A stretch of DNA of 64,000 nucleotides from Pseudomonas shirazensis. Lineage in GTDB: Bacteria; Pseudomonadota; Gammaproteobacteria; Pseudomonadales; Pseudomonadaceae. The translations under genes and the position numbers were made by a program. The DNA lies in assembly GCF_014268785.2 (NCBI RefSeq), contig NZ_JABWRD020000001.1:1811001-1875000 (forward strand), written 5' to 3'. The notes under the pieces are model-generated. The model had not been told where the DNA came from and did no database searches. It saw only the letters and a list, made by a program, of their open reading frames with translations. Shown here in pieces: positions 34,504-46,231 of this stretch (the stretch's first letter is position 1; each line of letters begins with the position of its first letter).

Positions 34504-35691
34504 CTAGAAGCTGTCCGCCGGCACCCGCACCCACCCTTCCATCAGCACCCGCGCACTGCGGCTCATGATGGCCTTGGTCACGGTCCACTGGCCGTCTACC
34601 TGGCGCGCCTCGGCACCGACGCGCAATGTCCCGGACGGATGCCCAAAGCACACCGCCGTGCGCTCACCACCGCCGGCGGCCATATTGACCAGCGTCCCAG
34701 GAATGGCGGCGGCGGTGCCGATGGCGACTGCTGCAGTACCCATCATGGCGTGGTGCAGTTTACCCATCGACAACGCGCGCACCAGCAGGTCGATATCTGC
34801 CGCCGCGACCGCTTTGCCACTGGACGCAGCATAAGCAGCAGGTGCCGCGACGAAGGCCACCTTGGGCGTGTGCTGACGTGCGCGGGCCTGCTCGAGGTTG
34901 CTGATCAAGCCCATGCGCAGTGCGCCATAGGCACGAATGGTCTCGAAGCGCGCCAGCGCTTGCGGGTCAGCATTGATCGCATCCTGCAATTCGGTACCGC
35001 TGTAACCGAGGTCTTGCGCATTGAGGAAAATGGTTGGGATGCCGGCGTTGATCAGAGTCGCTTTGAACGTGCCAACCCCTGGCACTTCCAGGTCATCAAT
35101 CAGGTTACCGGTGGGAAACATCGCCCCACCGCCTTCATCATCGGCGGCCGGCTCGACGAACTCCAGTTGCACTTCGGCAGCAGGGAACGTCACCCCGTCC
35201 AGCTCGAAATCACCGGTCTCCTGCACTTCGCCGTTGCTGATCGGCACATGGGCAATGATGGTCTTGCTGATGTTGGCCTGCCAGATACGCACCGTGGCAG
35301 TGCCGTTGTGCGGGATGCGCGCTGGGTCGACCAAGCCGCTGCTGATAGCGAACGAGCCGACCGCTGCCGAGAGGTTACCGCAGTTGCCGCTCCAGTCGAC
35401 AAACGCCTTGTCGATGGCGACCTGGCCGAACAGGTAGTCAACGTCGTGCTCAGGCTTGGTAGTGGTCGAGACGATCACCGCCTTGCTGGTGCTCGACGTG
35501 CCGCCACCCATGCCGTCGGTCTGCTTGCCGTATGGGTCGGGGCTGCCGATCACGCGCAGGATCAGCGCGTCCCGGCCAGGCCCGGGCTGGCGAGCGCGTT
35601 CAGGCAGGTCTTGCAGCGAGAAAAACACGCCCTTGCTGGTACCACCGCGCAAGTAGGTGGCCGGGATCTTGATTTGTGCTGGATGGGTCAT
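34504..35691 (-). CDS. prpF: 2-methylaconitate cis-trans isomerase
   Basis: 395-residue PrpF of the diaminopimelate-epimerase-like fold. It isomerises the AcnD product to cis-2-methylaconitate for AcnB. Visible: YLRGGTSKGVFF at the N-terminus, GGGTSSTSKAVIV, DWSGNCGNLSAAVG and the C-terminal VCFGHPSGTLRVGA. It completes the AcnD/PrpF alternative to PrpD. It is last in the prp cluster and is separated from acnD by a hairpin that resembles a terminator. Confidence 0.94.
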   Translation of the reverse strand: MTHPAQIKIPATYLRGGTSKGVFFSLQDLPERARQPGPGRDALILRVIGSPDPYGKQTDGMGGGTSSTSKAVIVSTTTKPEHDVDYLFGQVAIDKAFVDWSGNCGNLSAAVGSFAISSGLVDPARIPHNGTATVRIWQANISKTIIAHVPISNGEVQETGDFELDGVTFPAAEVQLEFVEPAADDEGGGAMFPTGNLIDDLEVPGVGTFKATLINAGIPTIFLNAQDLGYSGTELQDAINADPQALARFETIRAYGALRMGLISNLEQARARQHTPKVAFVAAPAAYAASSGKAVAAADIDLLVRALSMGKLHHAMMGTAAVAIGTAAAIPGTLVNMAAGGGERTAVCFGHPSGTLRVGAEARQVDGQWTVTKAIMSRSARVLMEGWVRVPADSF

Positions 35692-35720
35692 GGCTCAGTC
35701 CTGGCTGTGTAGGGGGATGC

Positions 35721-35743
35721 AAAAGGGCCGCAGAGCGGCCCTT
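35721..35743 (-). terminator. Terminator-like hairpin between acnD and prpF
   Basis: On the minus strand AAGGGCCGC pairs with GCGGCCCTT (loop TCT) and runs into TTTTG. It lies just after the acnD stop and before prpF, so it may reduce prpF expression relative to the upstream genes. Confidence 0.6.
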
Positions 35744-35746
35744 CGG

Positions 35747-38335
<2,589 letters not shown>

Positions 38336-38371
38336 ATAGTTATCAGGCTCACGGTATTGGTTGGTAAAGCT

Positions 38372-38477
38372 GGGGGCGCTGCACGCCCCTTTCGCGACGC
38401 AAGGCCGCTCCTACAAAAGCACCGCAGTCCACTGCAGGAGCGGCCTTGTGTCGCGATAGGGCTGCAGAGCAGCCCCC
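38372..38477. repeat. Paired REP element (REPIN-like) between prpC and acnD
   Basis: Two inverted copies of a unit containing CGCGACACAAGGCCGCTCCT, with outer GGGGGC-GCTGC arms. The left copy has one or two mismatches (CGCGACGCAAGG). The same unit recurs at 57111-57239. Such pairs are typical extragenic elements of Pseudomonas, spread by RAYT transposases; none is encoded in the window. Confidence 0.85.
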
Positions 38478-38490
38478 GACACCCGCAGCC

Positions 38491-39618
38491 TCAACGCTGC
38501 TCTATTGGCACATACTCACGCTGCTCGACCCCGACATACTCCGCACTCGGGCGAATGATCCGGTTGTTGGCACGCTGCTCGAACACATGCGCCGCCCAGC
38601 CGGTCAGCCGCGAGCAGACGAAGATGGGTGTAAACAGCTCGGTCGGAATGCCCATGAAGTGATACGCCGAGGCATGGTAGAAGTCGGCGTTGGGGAACAG
38701 CTTCTTCTGCTCCCACATGGTCTTGTCGATCGCTTCGGAAACCGGATACAGCACGGTGTCACCGGCTTCATCAGCGAGCTGTTTGGCCCAGCCCTTGATC
38801 ACCTCGTTGCGCGGGTCGGACTCTTTGTAGATCGCGTGGCCAAAGCCCATGATCTTGTCTTTACGCTCGAGCATCTGCAGCAGCTCGGCGGTCGCTTCCT
38901 GCGGGCTCTGGAAGCGCTCGATCAAGGCCATCGCCGCTTCGTTGGCGCCGCCATGCAGTGGGCCGCGCAGCGAGCCGATCGCCGCGGTAACGCACGAATA
39001 CAGGTCAGACAAGGTCGAGGCACAGACCCGGGCGGTAAAGGTCGAGGCGTTGAACTCATGCTCGGCGTACAGAATCAGCGAGACGTTCATCACCTTCACA
39101 TGCAGTTCGCTCGGCTTCTTGCCGTGCAGCAGTTGCAGGAAGTGCCCGCCGAGGGTGTCTTCATCGCTGTTGCAGGCGATGCGCACGCCATGGTGGCTGA
39201 AGCGGTACCAGTAGCACATGATCGCCGGGAACAGCGCCAGCAGGCGATCGGTCTTGTCCTGTTGGGTGTCGAAGGTCAGCTCCGGCTCAAGCGTGCCGAG
39301 CATCGAGCAGCCGGTGCGCATGACGTCCATCGGGTGGGTATCACGGGGAATGCGCTCAAGCACTTCCTTGAGCGCCTGGGGTAGATCACGCAAGCCCTTG
39401 AGCTTGCGCTTGTAGTCGTTGACTTCGGCTTTGCTGGGCAGCTCGCCGTACAGCAGCAGGTAGGCGACCTCTTCGAATTCGGCATGCTTTGCCAGGTCAC
39501 GCACGTCATAACCACGGTAGGTCAAGCCGGCACCGGCCTGGCCAACGGTCGACAGCGCGGTCTGGCCGGCCACCTGGCCACGCAGGCCTGCGCCACTGAG
39601 TACTTTTGCTTCGGCCAT
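38491..39618 (-). CDS. prpC: 2-methylcitrate synthase
   Basis: 375-residue citrate-synthase-family enzyme condensing propionyl-CoA with oxaloacetate. It starts MAEAKVLSGAGLRGQVAGQT, characteristic of PrpC; catalytic residues lie in FSHHGVRIACN, GPLHGGANEAAM and GFGHAIYKESDPRN. Shorter than TCA-cycle GltA (about 430 residues), as expected for PrpC. Second enzyme gene of the GntR-prpB-prpC-acnD-prpF cluster. Confidence 0.95.
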   Translation of the reverse strand: MAEAKVLSGAGLRGQVAGQTALSTVGQAGAGLTYRGYDVRDLAKHAEFEEVAYLLLYGELPSKAEVNDYKRKLKGLRDLPQALKEVLERIPRDTHPMDVMRTGCSMLGTLEPELTFDTQQDKTDRLLALFPAIMCYWYRFSHHGVRIACNSDEDTLGGHFLQLLHGKKPSELHVKVMNVSLILYAEHEFNASTFTARVCASTLSDLYSCVTAAIGSLRGPLHGGANEAAMALIERFQSPQEATAELLQMLERKDKIMGFGHAIYKESDPRNEVIKGWAKQLADEAGDTVLYPVSEAIDKTMWEQKKLFPNADFYHASAYHFMGIPTELFTPIFVCSRLTGWAAHVFEQRANNRIIRPSAEYVGVEQREYVPIEQR

Positions 39619-39684
39619 GGGGCTTCTCCTTTATTGAACTTGTTATGGAATTGCTGGCTAATCCGAGCGACTGCTAACTGAGTG

Positions 39685-40575
39685 TCAGCCTTTTTTCTGG
39701 GCAAACAGCGCATCGAGGCTCTGCTCGAAGGCGTGGTAGCCGATGGCATCGTAGAGCTCCATGCGAGTCTGCATGGTGTCGATGACGTTTTGCTGAGTGC
39801 CGTCGCGGCGCAGTGCGGTGTAGACATTTTCCGCCGCTTTGTTCATGGCGCGAAACGCCGACAGAGGGTACAGCACCAGCGACACGTCGACGGCTGCCAG
39901 TTGTTCGGTGGTGTACAGCGGAGTCGCGCCGAACTCGGTGATGTTGGCCAGGATTGGCGCCTGCACGCGCTCGGCAAAGGTCTTGTACATTGCCAGTTCA
40001 GTGATCGCCTCGGGGAAGATCATGTCGGCCCCCGCCTCGACACAGGCGGCAGCGCGGTCCAGCGCGGCGTTGAGGCCTTCCACTGCCAGCGCGTCAGTGC
40101 GCGCCATGATCACGAAGCTGTCGTCCAGACGCGCATCGACGGCGGCTTTGATCCGGTCGACCATCTCCTGCTGGGTGACGATCTCCTTGTTAGGTCGGTG
40201 GCCGCAACGCTTGGCGCCAACCTGGTCTTCGATATGAATGGCCGCCGCGCCGAACTTGTTCATCGAACGCACGGTGCGCGCCACGTTGAATGCCGAAGCG
40301 CCAAAGCCGGTGTCGACATCCACCAGCAACGGCAGGTCGCAGACGTCGGTGATGCGCCGCACGTCGGTGAGCACGTCATCCAGACCGGTGATACCCAGGT
40401 CTGGCAGGCCAAGCGAGCCGGCGGCGACGCCGCCACCGGACAGGTAGATGGCCTTGAACCCGGCGCGTTTGGCCAGCAACGCGTGGTTGGCGTTGATCGC
40501 GCCGACTACCTGCAAAGGATGTTCAGCGGCAACCGCGTCGCGGAAACGTTGGCCTGGCGTGCTCTTCACAGTCAT
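39685..40575 (-). CDS. prpB: 2-methylisocitrate lyase
   Basis: 296-residue PEP-mutase-family lyase that splits 2-methylisocitrate into pyruvate and succinate. It has [46 protein letters not shown] (Mg2+-binding) and [20 protein letters not shown] with the catalytic Cys in KRCGH. Its start overlaps the stop of the GntR gene by four bases, so regulator and pathway are co-transcribed. Confidence 0.96.
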   Translation of the reverse strand: MTVKSTPGQRFRDAVAAEHPLQVVGAINANHALLAKRAGFKAIYLSGGGVAAGSLGLPDLGITGLDDVLTDVRRITDVCDLPLLVDVDTGFGASAFNVARTVRSMNKFGAAAIHIEDQVGAKRCGHRPNKEIVTQQEMVDRIKAAVDARLDDSFVIMARTDALAVEGLNAALDRAAACVEAGADMIFPEAITELAMYKTFAERVQAPILANITEFGATPLYTTEQLAAVDVSLVLYPLSAFRAMNKAAENVYTALRRDGTQQNVIDTMQTRMELYDAIGYHAFEQSLDALFAQKKG

Positions 40576-41288
40576 GACTCACCTCGTGGGCTGTTGTTGT
40601 CTGCGCCTTCATAGTGGCGCGCGATATTGCGTTTGGACGCGCCGATATGGCGGCGCATCAGCAGTTCGGCCAGCTCGCCGTCGCGGTCGGCAATCGCATC
40701 GAGGATGCGGTGATGCTCGGCGAAGGCCTGATGCGGGCGGTTAGGCGTGGCGGAAAACTGGATGCGGTACATGCGCACCAGCTGGTACAGCTCGCCGCAG
40801 AGCATCTGCACCAGGGTCTGGTTGCCGCTGCCCTGAATGATGCGGTAGTGGAAGTCGTAGTCACCTTCCTGCTGGTAGTAGCCCACCCCGGCCTGGAACG
40901 CGGCATCGCGCTCGTGGGTGTCGAGCACCCGGCGCAGTTCGTCGATCTCGGCCGCACTCATGCGCTCGGCGGCCAGCCGACAGGCCATGCCCTCGAGCGA
41001 TTCGCGGATCTCGTACAGTTCGATCAGTTCAGCGTGGCTCAGCGATACCACGCGAGCGCCAACATGCGGCACCCGCACCAGCAAGCGCTGGCCTTCGAGG
41101 CGATGGATAGCCTCACGCAATGGGCCCCGGCTGATGCCGTAGGTGCGCGCCAGCTCCGGCTCGGAGATCTTGCTGCCTGGAGCGATTTCGCCTTTGACGA
41201 TGGCAGCCTGGATACGCCGGAAGACGTTTTCCGAAAGCGTCTCGCTTTCTTCCACTATGTTCGGCGGGGCTTGGCTGAGCTCCAGCAT
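40572..41288 (-). CDS. GntR-family (FadR/VanR subgroup) regulator of the prp cluster
   Basis: 238 residues from ATG 41288. N-terminal winged helix ([40 protein letters not shown]) and an all-helical FCD effector domain with metal-binding His residues ([18 protein letters not shown]). The open frame extends to 41477, but that part lacks family similarity. First gene of the operon; likely represses its own operon until a methylcitrate-cycle intermediate binds. TGTCGACA palindromes lie at its start and upstream. Confidence 0.92.
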   Translation of the reverse strand: MLELSQAPPNIVEESETLSENVFRRIQAAIVKGEIAPGSKISEPELARTYGISRGPLREAIHRLEGQRLLVRVPHVGARVVSLSHAELIELYEIRESLEGMACRLAAERMSAAEIDELRRVLDTHERDAAFQAGVGYYQQEGDYDFHYRIIQGSGNQTLVQMLCGELYQLVRMYRIQFSATPNRPHQAFAEHHRILDAIADRDGELAELLMRRHIGASKRNIARHYEGADNNSPRGES

Positions 41289-41298
41289 ATTGTCGACA
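41289..41298. promoter_or_regulatory. Candidate GntR operator, copy 1
   Basis: ATTGTCGACA directly before the gntR start codon, sharing the TTGTCGACA core with the copy at 41362. Position would allow autorepression. Confidence 0.45.
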
Positions 41299-41361
41299 CC
41301 TTGAACTTCAATAGCCACAAAACTAGCTAAACAGAGGTGAATAGTCAAAGCCAAAATGTAC

Positions 41362-41373
41362 ATTGTCGACAAT
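41362..41373. promoter_or_regulatory. Candidate GntR operator, copy 2
   Basis: Perfect 12-bp palindrome ATTGTCGACAAT in the AT-rich gap about 75 bases upstream of the gntR start. This is the best of the three TGTCGACA sites and similar in form to operators of FadR-type regulators. Confidence 0.55.
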
Positions 41374-41523
41374 CGTCTAACGGCGAACTTAAAGCGCGCC
41401 AGCACTGTCAGATTGCGACGCGCTGGCGTCAAGACGTCGCCGTGGTAGAATGCCGCGCTTCCCTGAGGGGGCATCAACAGTCCGCCTGTCGTCGTATGTC
41501 ATTTGTGTAGTCATTTGTATAAG

Positions 41524-41531
41524 TGTCGACA
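41524..41531. promoter_or_regulatory. Candidate GntR operator, copy 3
   Basis: TGTCGACA about 64 bases upstream of the divergent retropepsin-like gene. If bound by the GntR protein it would link that gene to propionate control; weaker than copy 2. Confidence 0.3.
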
Positions 41532-41594
41532 GATCAAAAGGATGCTTGGCCAGTCGCCTTGCCCTGAACCCAGCACAGCACCGCGCCAGGATTT

Positions 41595-42131
41595 ATGAGA
41601 CTTACACCCGTTCTATTGTTGTTCTGCCTTGCCCTGCTGCCGACCTTCGGCCACGCAGCCGAGAAGACCGTGTACGGTCTGAACGAGTACGCCCACTTGA
41701 ATGACCTCGACCTCGAGGTTGCGGCCAAGCTCGATACCGGCGCCAAGACAGCCTCGCTGAGTGCCCGTGATATCAAGCGTTTCAAGCGCAACGGCGAGAG
41801 CTGGGTGCGCTTCTACCTGGCCATCGATACCGCTCATTCGCACCCGATCGAGCGGCCGCTGGCCCGGGTCAGCAAGATCAAGCGGCGTGCCGGTGATTAC
41901 AATGCCGACGAAGGCAAGGCCTACACCGCCCGCCCGGTCATCGAATTGAACATTTGCATGGGCCGTGCCCTGCGCACTATCGAAGTCAACCTAACCGATC
42001 GCAGCACGTTCCAGTTCCCGCTGCTGATCGGCTCCGAGGCCTTGAAAGACTTCGACGCGCTGGTCGACCCCAGCCTCAAATACGCGGCCGGCAAACCTGC
42101 CTGTGCCACCGACGCTCCCAAAGCAGAGTAA
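41595..42131 (+). CDS. Retropepsin-like putative ATP-dependent zinc protease (RimB-like)
   Basis: 178 residues with a signal peptide (LFCLALLPTFGHA), so exported to the periplasm. The pepsin-like active-site motif is AAKLDTGAKTASLSA near residue 45, and the second part of the fold is FPLLIGSEALKDFDALVDP. The family (PF05618) is annotated ATP-dependent zinc protease, but the DTGA motif indicates a single-domain aspartic protease fold. It is followed after five bases by an inactive transglutaminase-membrane fusion and then an ATP-grasp ligase, a conserved trio of unclear function. Confidence 0.85.
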   Translation: MRLTPVLLLFCLALLPTFGHAAEKTVYGLNEYAHLNDLDLEVAAKLDTGAKTASLSARDIKRFKRNGESWVRFYLAIDTAHSHPIERPLARVSKIKRRAGDYNADEGKAYTARPVIELNICMGRALRTIEVNLTDRSTFQFPLLIGSEALKDFDALVDPSLKYAAGKPACATDAPKAE

Positions 42132-42136
42132 TCCCG

Positions 42137-43672
42137 ATGCGCTCTCTCACCCTTCACCTCAAAGTCCTCATCACCGTGCTGGTGTTGCTGGGCGTGGCGG
42201 TCACGGCCTATCAGATCTTCTTCCTCGGCATCCCGATGACCGAAGACGAAACCGACGACTTGTGGAACATCGACGCCAAGGTCGAGTTCGTCGCCAGTGC
42301 CAAGGATCCAGTCAAGGTGCAGATGTTCGTGCCGCCGCTGAGCCGCGATTACGTCAGCCTCAACGAGAGCTTCATCTCCAACAACTACGGCGTCAGCGTC
42401 AACCGCGCCGATGGCAACCGCAAGGTGACCTGGTCGGCGCGCCGCGCCAATGGCAATCAGACCCTTTACTACCGCCTGGTGCTGACCAAGCGCTACAGCA
42501 ACGAGAAGATCGCCATCAAAGGCCCGACCTTCCGTGACAGCAAAGCTGTCGAGGGGCCTGAGAAGATTGCCGCCGAAGCGTTGATGGCGCCGATTCGTCA
42601 GCACTCGGCCGACGTCGAAACCTTTGTCGGTGAAACCATCAAGCGGGTCAACAACCTCAACGACGACAACGTCAAGCTGCTGTTGGCCGGCGACACCTCG
42701 GCCATGAACAAGGCCAAGGTCATCGACCTGCTGCTGTCCATCGCACACGTACCGATGGAAAAGGTCCACACCATTCGCCTGATTGCCGACACCCCGCAAT
42801 CGCCTGAACTGTGGCTGCGCAGCTTCAACGGCAACGACTGGCTGTACTTCAACCCGGACACCGGCGAGCAAGGCCTGCCCAGCGATCGCCTGCTGTGGTG
42901 GACCGGCGATGACAACCTGATCACCGTCGATGGCGGCAAGAAGGCCAACGTCACCTTCAGCATGAACAACAGCGAGATGAATGCCATCCGCCTGGCCAAG
43001 CTGACCGACGAAAACACCGACGCCGACTTCCTCGAATACTCGCTGTACAGCCTGCCGCTGCAAACCCAGCAGACCTTCATGATCATGGTCATGATCCCGA
43101 TTGGCGTGCTGGTGATCCTGGTGCTGCGCAACCTGATCGGCATCCAGACCCTGGGTACTTTTACCCCGGTGCTGATCGCCCTGGCCTTCCGCGAGACTCA
43201 GCTGGGCTTCGGCATCATCCTGTTTACCGTGATTACCGCGCTGGGCCTGTCGTTGCGCTCATACCTTGAGCACCTCAAGTTGCAGATGCTGCCGCGACTG
43301 TCGGTGGTGCTGACCTTTGTCGTGGTATTGATCGCTGCCATCAGCCTGTTCAGCCACAAACTGGGCCTTGAGCGCGGCCTGTCGGTGGCGCTGTTCCCGA
43401 TGGTGATTTTGACCATGACCATCGAACGCCTGTCGATCACCTGGGAAGAACGTGGCGGTGGCCATGCCATGAAAGTTGCCATCGGCACCCTGTTCGCCGC
43501 CTCGCTGGCGCACCTGCTGATGATGGTGCCGGAGCTGGTGTACTTCGTCTTCACCTTCCCTGCAGTGCTGTTGATTCTGGTGGGCTTCATGCTGGCGATG
43601 GGTCGCTACCGCGGCTACCGCCTGACCGAGCTGGTGCGCTTCAAGGCATTCCTGAAGAAGGCTGACGCCTGA
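42137..43672 (+). CDS. Inactive transglutaminase fused to multispanning (7TM) membrane domain
   Basis: 511 residues. One N-terminal membrane anchor (LITVLVLLGVAVTAYQIFF), a periplasmic region to about residue 300 containing a transglutaminase-like fold that lacks an evident Cys-His-Asp triad (SIAHVPMEKVHTIRL, WLYFNPDTGEQGLP), then a block of hydrophobic helices (MIMVMIPIGVLVILVLRNLI, TVITALGLSL, VVLTFVVVLIAAISLF and others). The start is ATG 42137, just after the upstream stop. The domain pair is known as inactive transglutaminase fused to seven transmembrane helices. Stop and next start overlap as TGATG. Confidence 0.85.
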   Translation: MRSLTLHLKVLITVLVLLGVAVTAYQIFFLGIPMTEDETDDLWNIDAKVEFVASAKDPVKVQMFVPPLSRDYVSLNESFISNNYGVSVNRADGNRKVTWSARRANGNQTLYYRLVLTKRYSNEKIAIKGPTFRDSKAVEGPEKIAAEALMAPIRQHSADVETFVGETIKRVNNLNDDNVKLLLAGDTSAMNKAKVIDLLLSIAHVPMEKVHTIRLIADTPQSPELWLRSFNGNDWLYFNPDTGEQGLPSDRLLWWTGDDNLITVDGGKKANVTFSMNNSEMNAIRLAKLTDENTDADFLEYSLYSLPLQTQQTFMIMVMIPIGVLVILVLRNLIGIQTLGTFTPVLIALAFRETQLGFGIILFTVITALGLSLRSYLEHLKLQMLPRLSVVLTFVVVLIAAISLFSHKLGLERGLSVALFPMVILTMTIERLSITWEERGGGHAMKVAIGTLFAASLAHLLMMVPELVYFVFTFPAVLLILVGFMLAMGRYRGYRLTELVRFKAFLKKADA

Positions 43673-44655
43673 TGTTCGGACTGATCAAGACGTGGAAAGC
43701 CCTGGAGGCCCGGGGCATCATGGGTATCAATCGGCGCAACGCGGACTACGTCCTCAAGTACAACAAGCGCAGCCTGTACCCGATCGTCGACGACAAGATC
43801 ATTACCAAGGAGCGCGCCATCGCAGCCGGCATCCATGTGCCGGAAATGTATGGCGTGATCGAGACCGAAAAGCAGATCGACAAGCTGCACGAGATCATCG
43901 GCGGGCGTAGTGACTTCGTCATCAAGCCGGCCCAGGGCGCCGGCGGTGACGGCATTCTGGTCATCGCCGACCGCTTCGAGGACCGCTACCGCACGGTGTC
44001 GGGCAAGATCATCAGCCACGAGGAAATCGAACACCAGGTGTCGAGCATCCTCACCGGCCTGTACTCGCTTGGCGGCCACCGTGACCGGGCGCTGATCGAG
44101 TACCGGGTAACGCCGGACCAGATCTTCAAGAGCATCAGCTATGAAGGTGTGCCGGACATCCGCATCATCGTCCTGATGGGCTACCCGGTGATGGCCATGC
44201 TGCGCCTGCCTACCCGCCAGTCGGGCGGCAAGGCCAACCTCCACCAGGGCGCTATCGGCGTCGGTGTCGACCTCGCCACCGGCGTCACCTTGCGTGGTAC
44301 CTGGCTGAACAACATCATCAGCAAGCACCCGGACACCACAAACTCGGTAGACGGCGTGCAACTGCCCAACTGGGACGGCTTCATGAAGCTCGCCGCCGGC
44401 TGCTACGAGCTGTGCGGGCTGGGTTACATCGGCGTGGACATGGTGCTGGATCAGGACAAGGGGCCGTTGATTCTCGAGCTCAACGCCCGCCCTGGCCTGA
44501 ACATCCAGATCGCCAACGACTGCGGCCTGACCCAGCGCACCCATGCCATCGAAGCGCATATCGAAGCGCTGGCCAAAGACGGCATCAGCGAAGATGCCGA
44601 GCAACGCGTGCGGGTTGCGCAAAGCCTGTTTGGCCACGTCCCTTCGCACAACTGA
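43672..44655 (+). CDS. RimK-like ATP-grasp ligase (alpha-L-glutamate ligase-like)
   Basis: 327-residue cytoplasmic ATP-grasp enzyme: ATP-binding FVIKPAQGAGGDGILV near residue 83, HEEIEHQVSSIL, and metal-binding GYIGVDMVLDQDKGPLILEL followed by NARPGLNIQIAN. RimK relatives add glutamate residues to acceptors; the acceptor here is unknown. Translational overlap with the membrane protein gene strongly suggests they act together. Confidence 0.88.
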   Translation: MFGLIKTWKALEARGIMGINRRNADYVLKYNKRSLYPIVDDKIITKERAIAAGIHVPEMYGVIETEKQIDKLHEIIGGRSDFVIKPAQGAGGDGILVIADRFEDRYRTVSGKIISHEEIEHQVSSILTGLYSLGGHRDRALIEYRVTPDQIFKSISYEGVPDIRIIVLMGYPVMAMLRLPTRQSGGKANLHQGAIGVGVDLATGVTLRGTWLNNIISKHPDTTNSVDGVQLPNWDGFMKLAAGCYELCGLGYIGVDMVLDQDKGPLILELNARPGLNIQIANDCGLTQRTHAIEAHIEALAKDGISEDAEQRVRVAQSLFGHVPSHN

Positions 44656-44668
44656 AAAGTGCCTGCGC

Positions 44669-44690
44669 GTGGGGCTGCGAGCAGCTCCAC
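44669..44690. repeat. Short near-palindrome, REP-like
   Basis: GTGGGGCTGC-GA-GCAGCTCCAC with one mismatch per arm, in the gap before pabB. It resembles the GGGGCTGC/GCAGCCCC end of the REP units at 38372 and 57111. No T-run follows. Confidence 0.45.
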
Positions 44691-44787
44691 TGCGCTATCC
44701 CGGCGGCGGATGTCGCAGCCGGGACTAGGCCGCTTGGCATCAGCAGCCTACAATCGCCTCCTCGTTTTTTCAGCGCTGTTCATTCGC

Positions 44788-46131
44788 ATGCCGACCTGTA
44801 CGCTTCACCCCCTGCCCTATCAGGCCGACCCGGCCGTGTGGTTCGCTCGCCTGCGCCAGGCGCCGGGCGCGATCCTGCTGGACAGCGCCCGCCCCGGCGC
44901 GGAACGTGGCCGCTTCGACCTGCTCAGCGCCTGGCCAGTCGAGCAGCTGCAAACCCAAGCCGATGAAGATGGCCGGGCGTATCTGCAACGGCTGCGCGCC
45001 AGCCTCAGCGGGCTAGGCCGCGCCGAGCTGCCGGACGGCGTCGAATTGCCCTTCGCTGGCGGCCTGATCGGCTACCTCAGCTATGATTTTGGCCGCCGCC
45101 TCGAGCAGCTACCGAACCAGGCTCGCGACGACCTCGGCCTGGCTGACGCGCAACTGGGTTCGTACGCCTGGGCCTTGGTCAGCGATCACCTGCTGGGCAC
45201 CAGCCAACTGGTGTTTCATCCAAGCCTTGCGCCAGGCGAGCAGCAGCGGCTGATCGCGCTGTTCAGCACCGCGGCCGAGGCCGCGCCCGGCACCTTCAGC
45301 CTGCTCGCGCCGATGCGCGGCGATCTGCAGCCCGACGACTATCGCCAGGCGTTTGATCGCGTGCAGCAGTACATCAAAGCCGGCGACTGCTACCAGATCA
45401 ACCTGACCCAACGTTTTCGTGCGCCCTGCCAGGGCGACCCGTGGGCAGCTTATCAGGCGCTGCGCAAGGCTTGCCCTACGCCGTTCTCTGGCTACCAGCA
45501 GTTGGCGGATGGCAGCGCCATGCTGAGCTTCTCGCCGGAACGGTTTGTGCGAGTGAGCCAGGGCGAAGTGGAAACCCGCCCGATCAAGGGCACCCGGCCG
45601 CGCTCCAGCGACCCGACAGAAGACGCACGCAACGCCGCCGAGCTGCTTGCCAGCAGCAAGGACCGCTCAGAGAATCTGATGATCGTCGACTTGCTGCGCA
45701 ACGACCTGGGGCGCACCTGCGAGACCGGCACGGTCAAGGTACCCGAGCTGTTCAGCCTGGAGAGCTACCCCAACGTACACCACCTGGTCAGCAGCATCAC
45801 GGGCCGCCTGGCCGCAGGCAAGGACTCGCTCGACCTGCTCGGCGATAGCTTCCCTGGCGGCTCGATCACTGGTGCACCGAAGATCCGCGCCATGCAGATC
45901 ATCGACGAACTGGAACCCACCCGCCGCGCACTGTACTGCGGCTCGCTGCTGTACATCGATGTACGCGGCGAAATGGACAGCTCGATCGCCATTCGCAGCG
46001 TGCTGATCAAGGATGGTCAGGCCTGCTGCTGGGGCGGCGGCGCGGTGGTGGCAGACTCGCACTGGGAGGCGGAATACGAAGAATCGATCGCCAAGGTGCG
46101 GGTATTGCTGCAGACCCTGCAAAGGCTCTGA
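44788..46131 (+). CDS. pabB: Aminodeoxychorismate synthase component I
   Basis: 447-residue PabB: with a glutaminase partner converts chorismate to 4-amino-4-deoxychorismate for folate. Visible: [67 protein letters not shown] and [15 protein letters not shown]. The PIKGTRPR context with an active-site Lys fits PabB rather than TrpE. Start ATG 44788; the frame continues upstream without family sequence. Confidence 0.93.
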   Translation: MPTCTLHPLPYQADPAVWFARLRQAPGAILLDSARPGAERGRFDLLSAWPVEQLQTQADEDGRAYLQRLRASLSGLGRAELPDGVELPFAGGLIGYLSYDFGRRLEQLPNQARDDLGLADAQLGSYAWALVSDHLLGTSQLVFHPSLAPGEQQRLIALFSTAAEAAPGTFSLLAPMRGDLQPDDYRQAFDRVQQYIKAGDCYQINLTQRFRAPCQGDPWAAYQALRKACPTPFSGYQQLADGSAMLSFSPERFVRVSQGEVETRPIKGTRPRSSDPTEDARNAAELLASSKDRSENLMIVDLLRNDLGRTCETGTVKVPELFSLESYPNVHHLVSSITGRLAAGKDSLDLLGDSFPGGSITGAPKIRAMQIIDELEPTRRALYCGSLLYIDVRGEMDSSIAIRSVLIKDGQACCWGGGAVVADSHWEAEYEESIAKVRVLLQTLQRL

Positions 46132-46231
46132 GCAGCGGCGCGGGGCATCACAAGCGGTTAGTCCTGCCAATTTTTGTTACCATTTGCAGACTACGAGCGC
46201 ACAGCGCCATAAACCCGATGGAAACCGCCTG

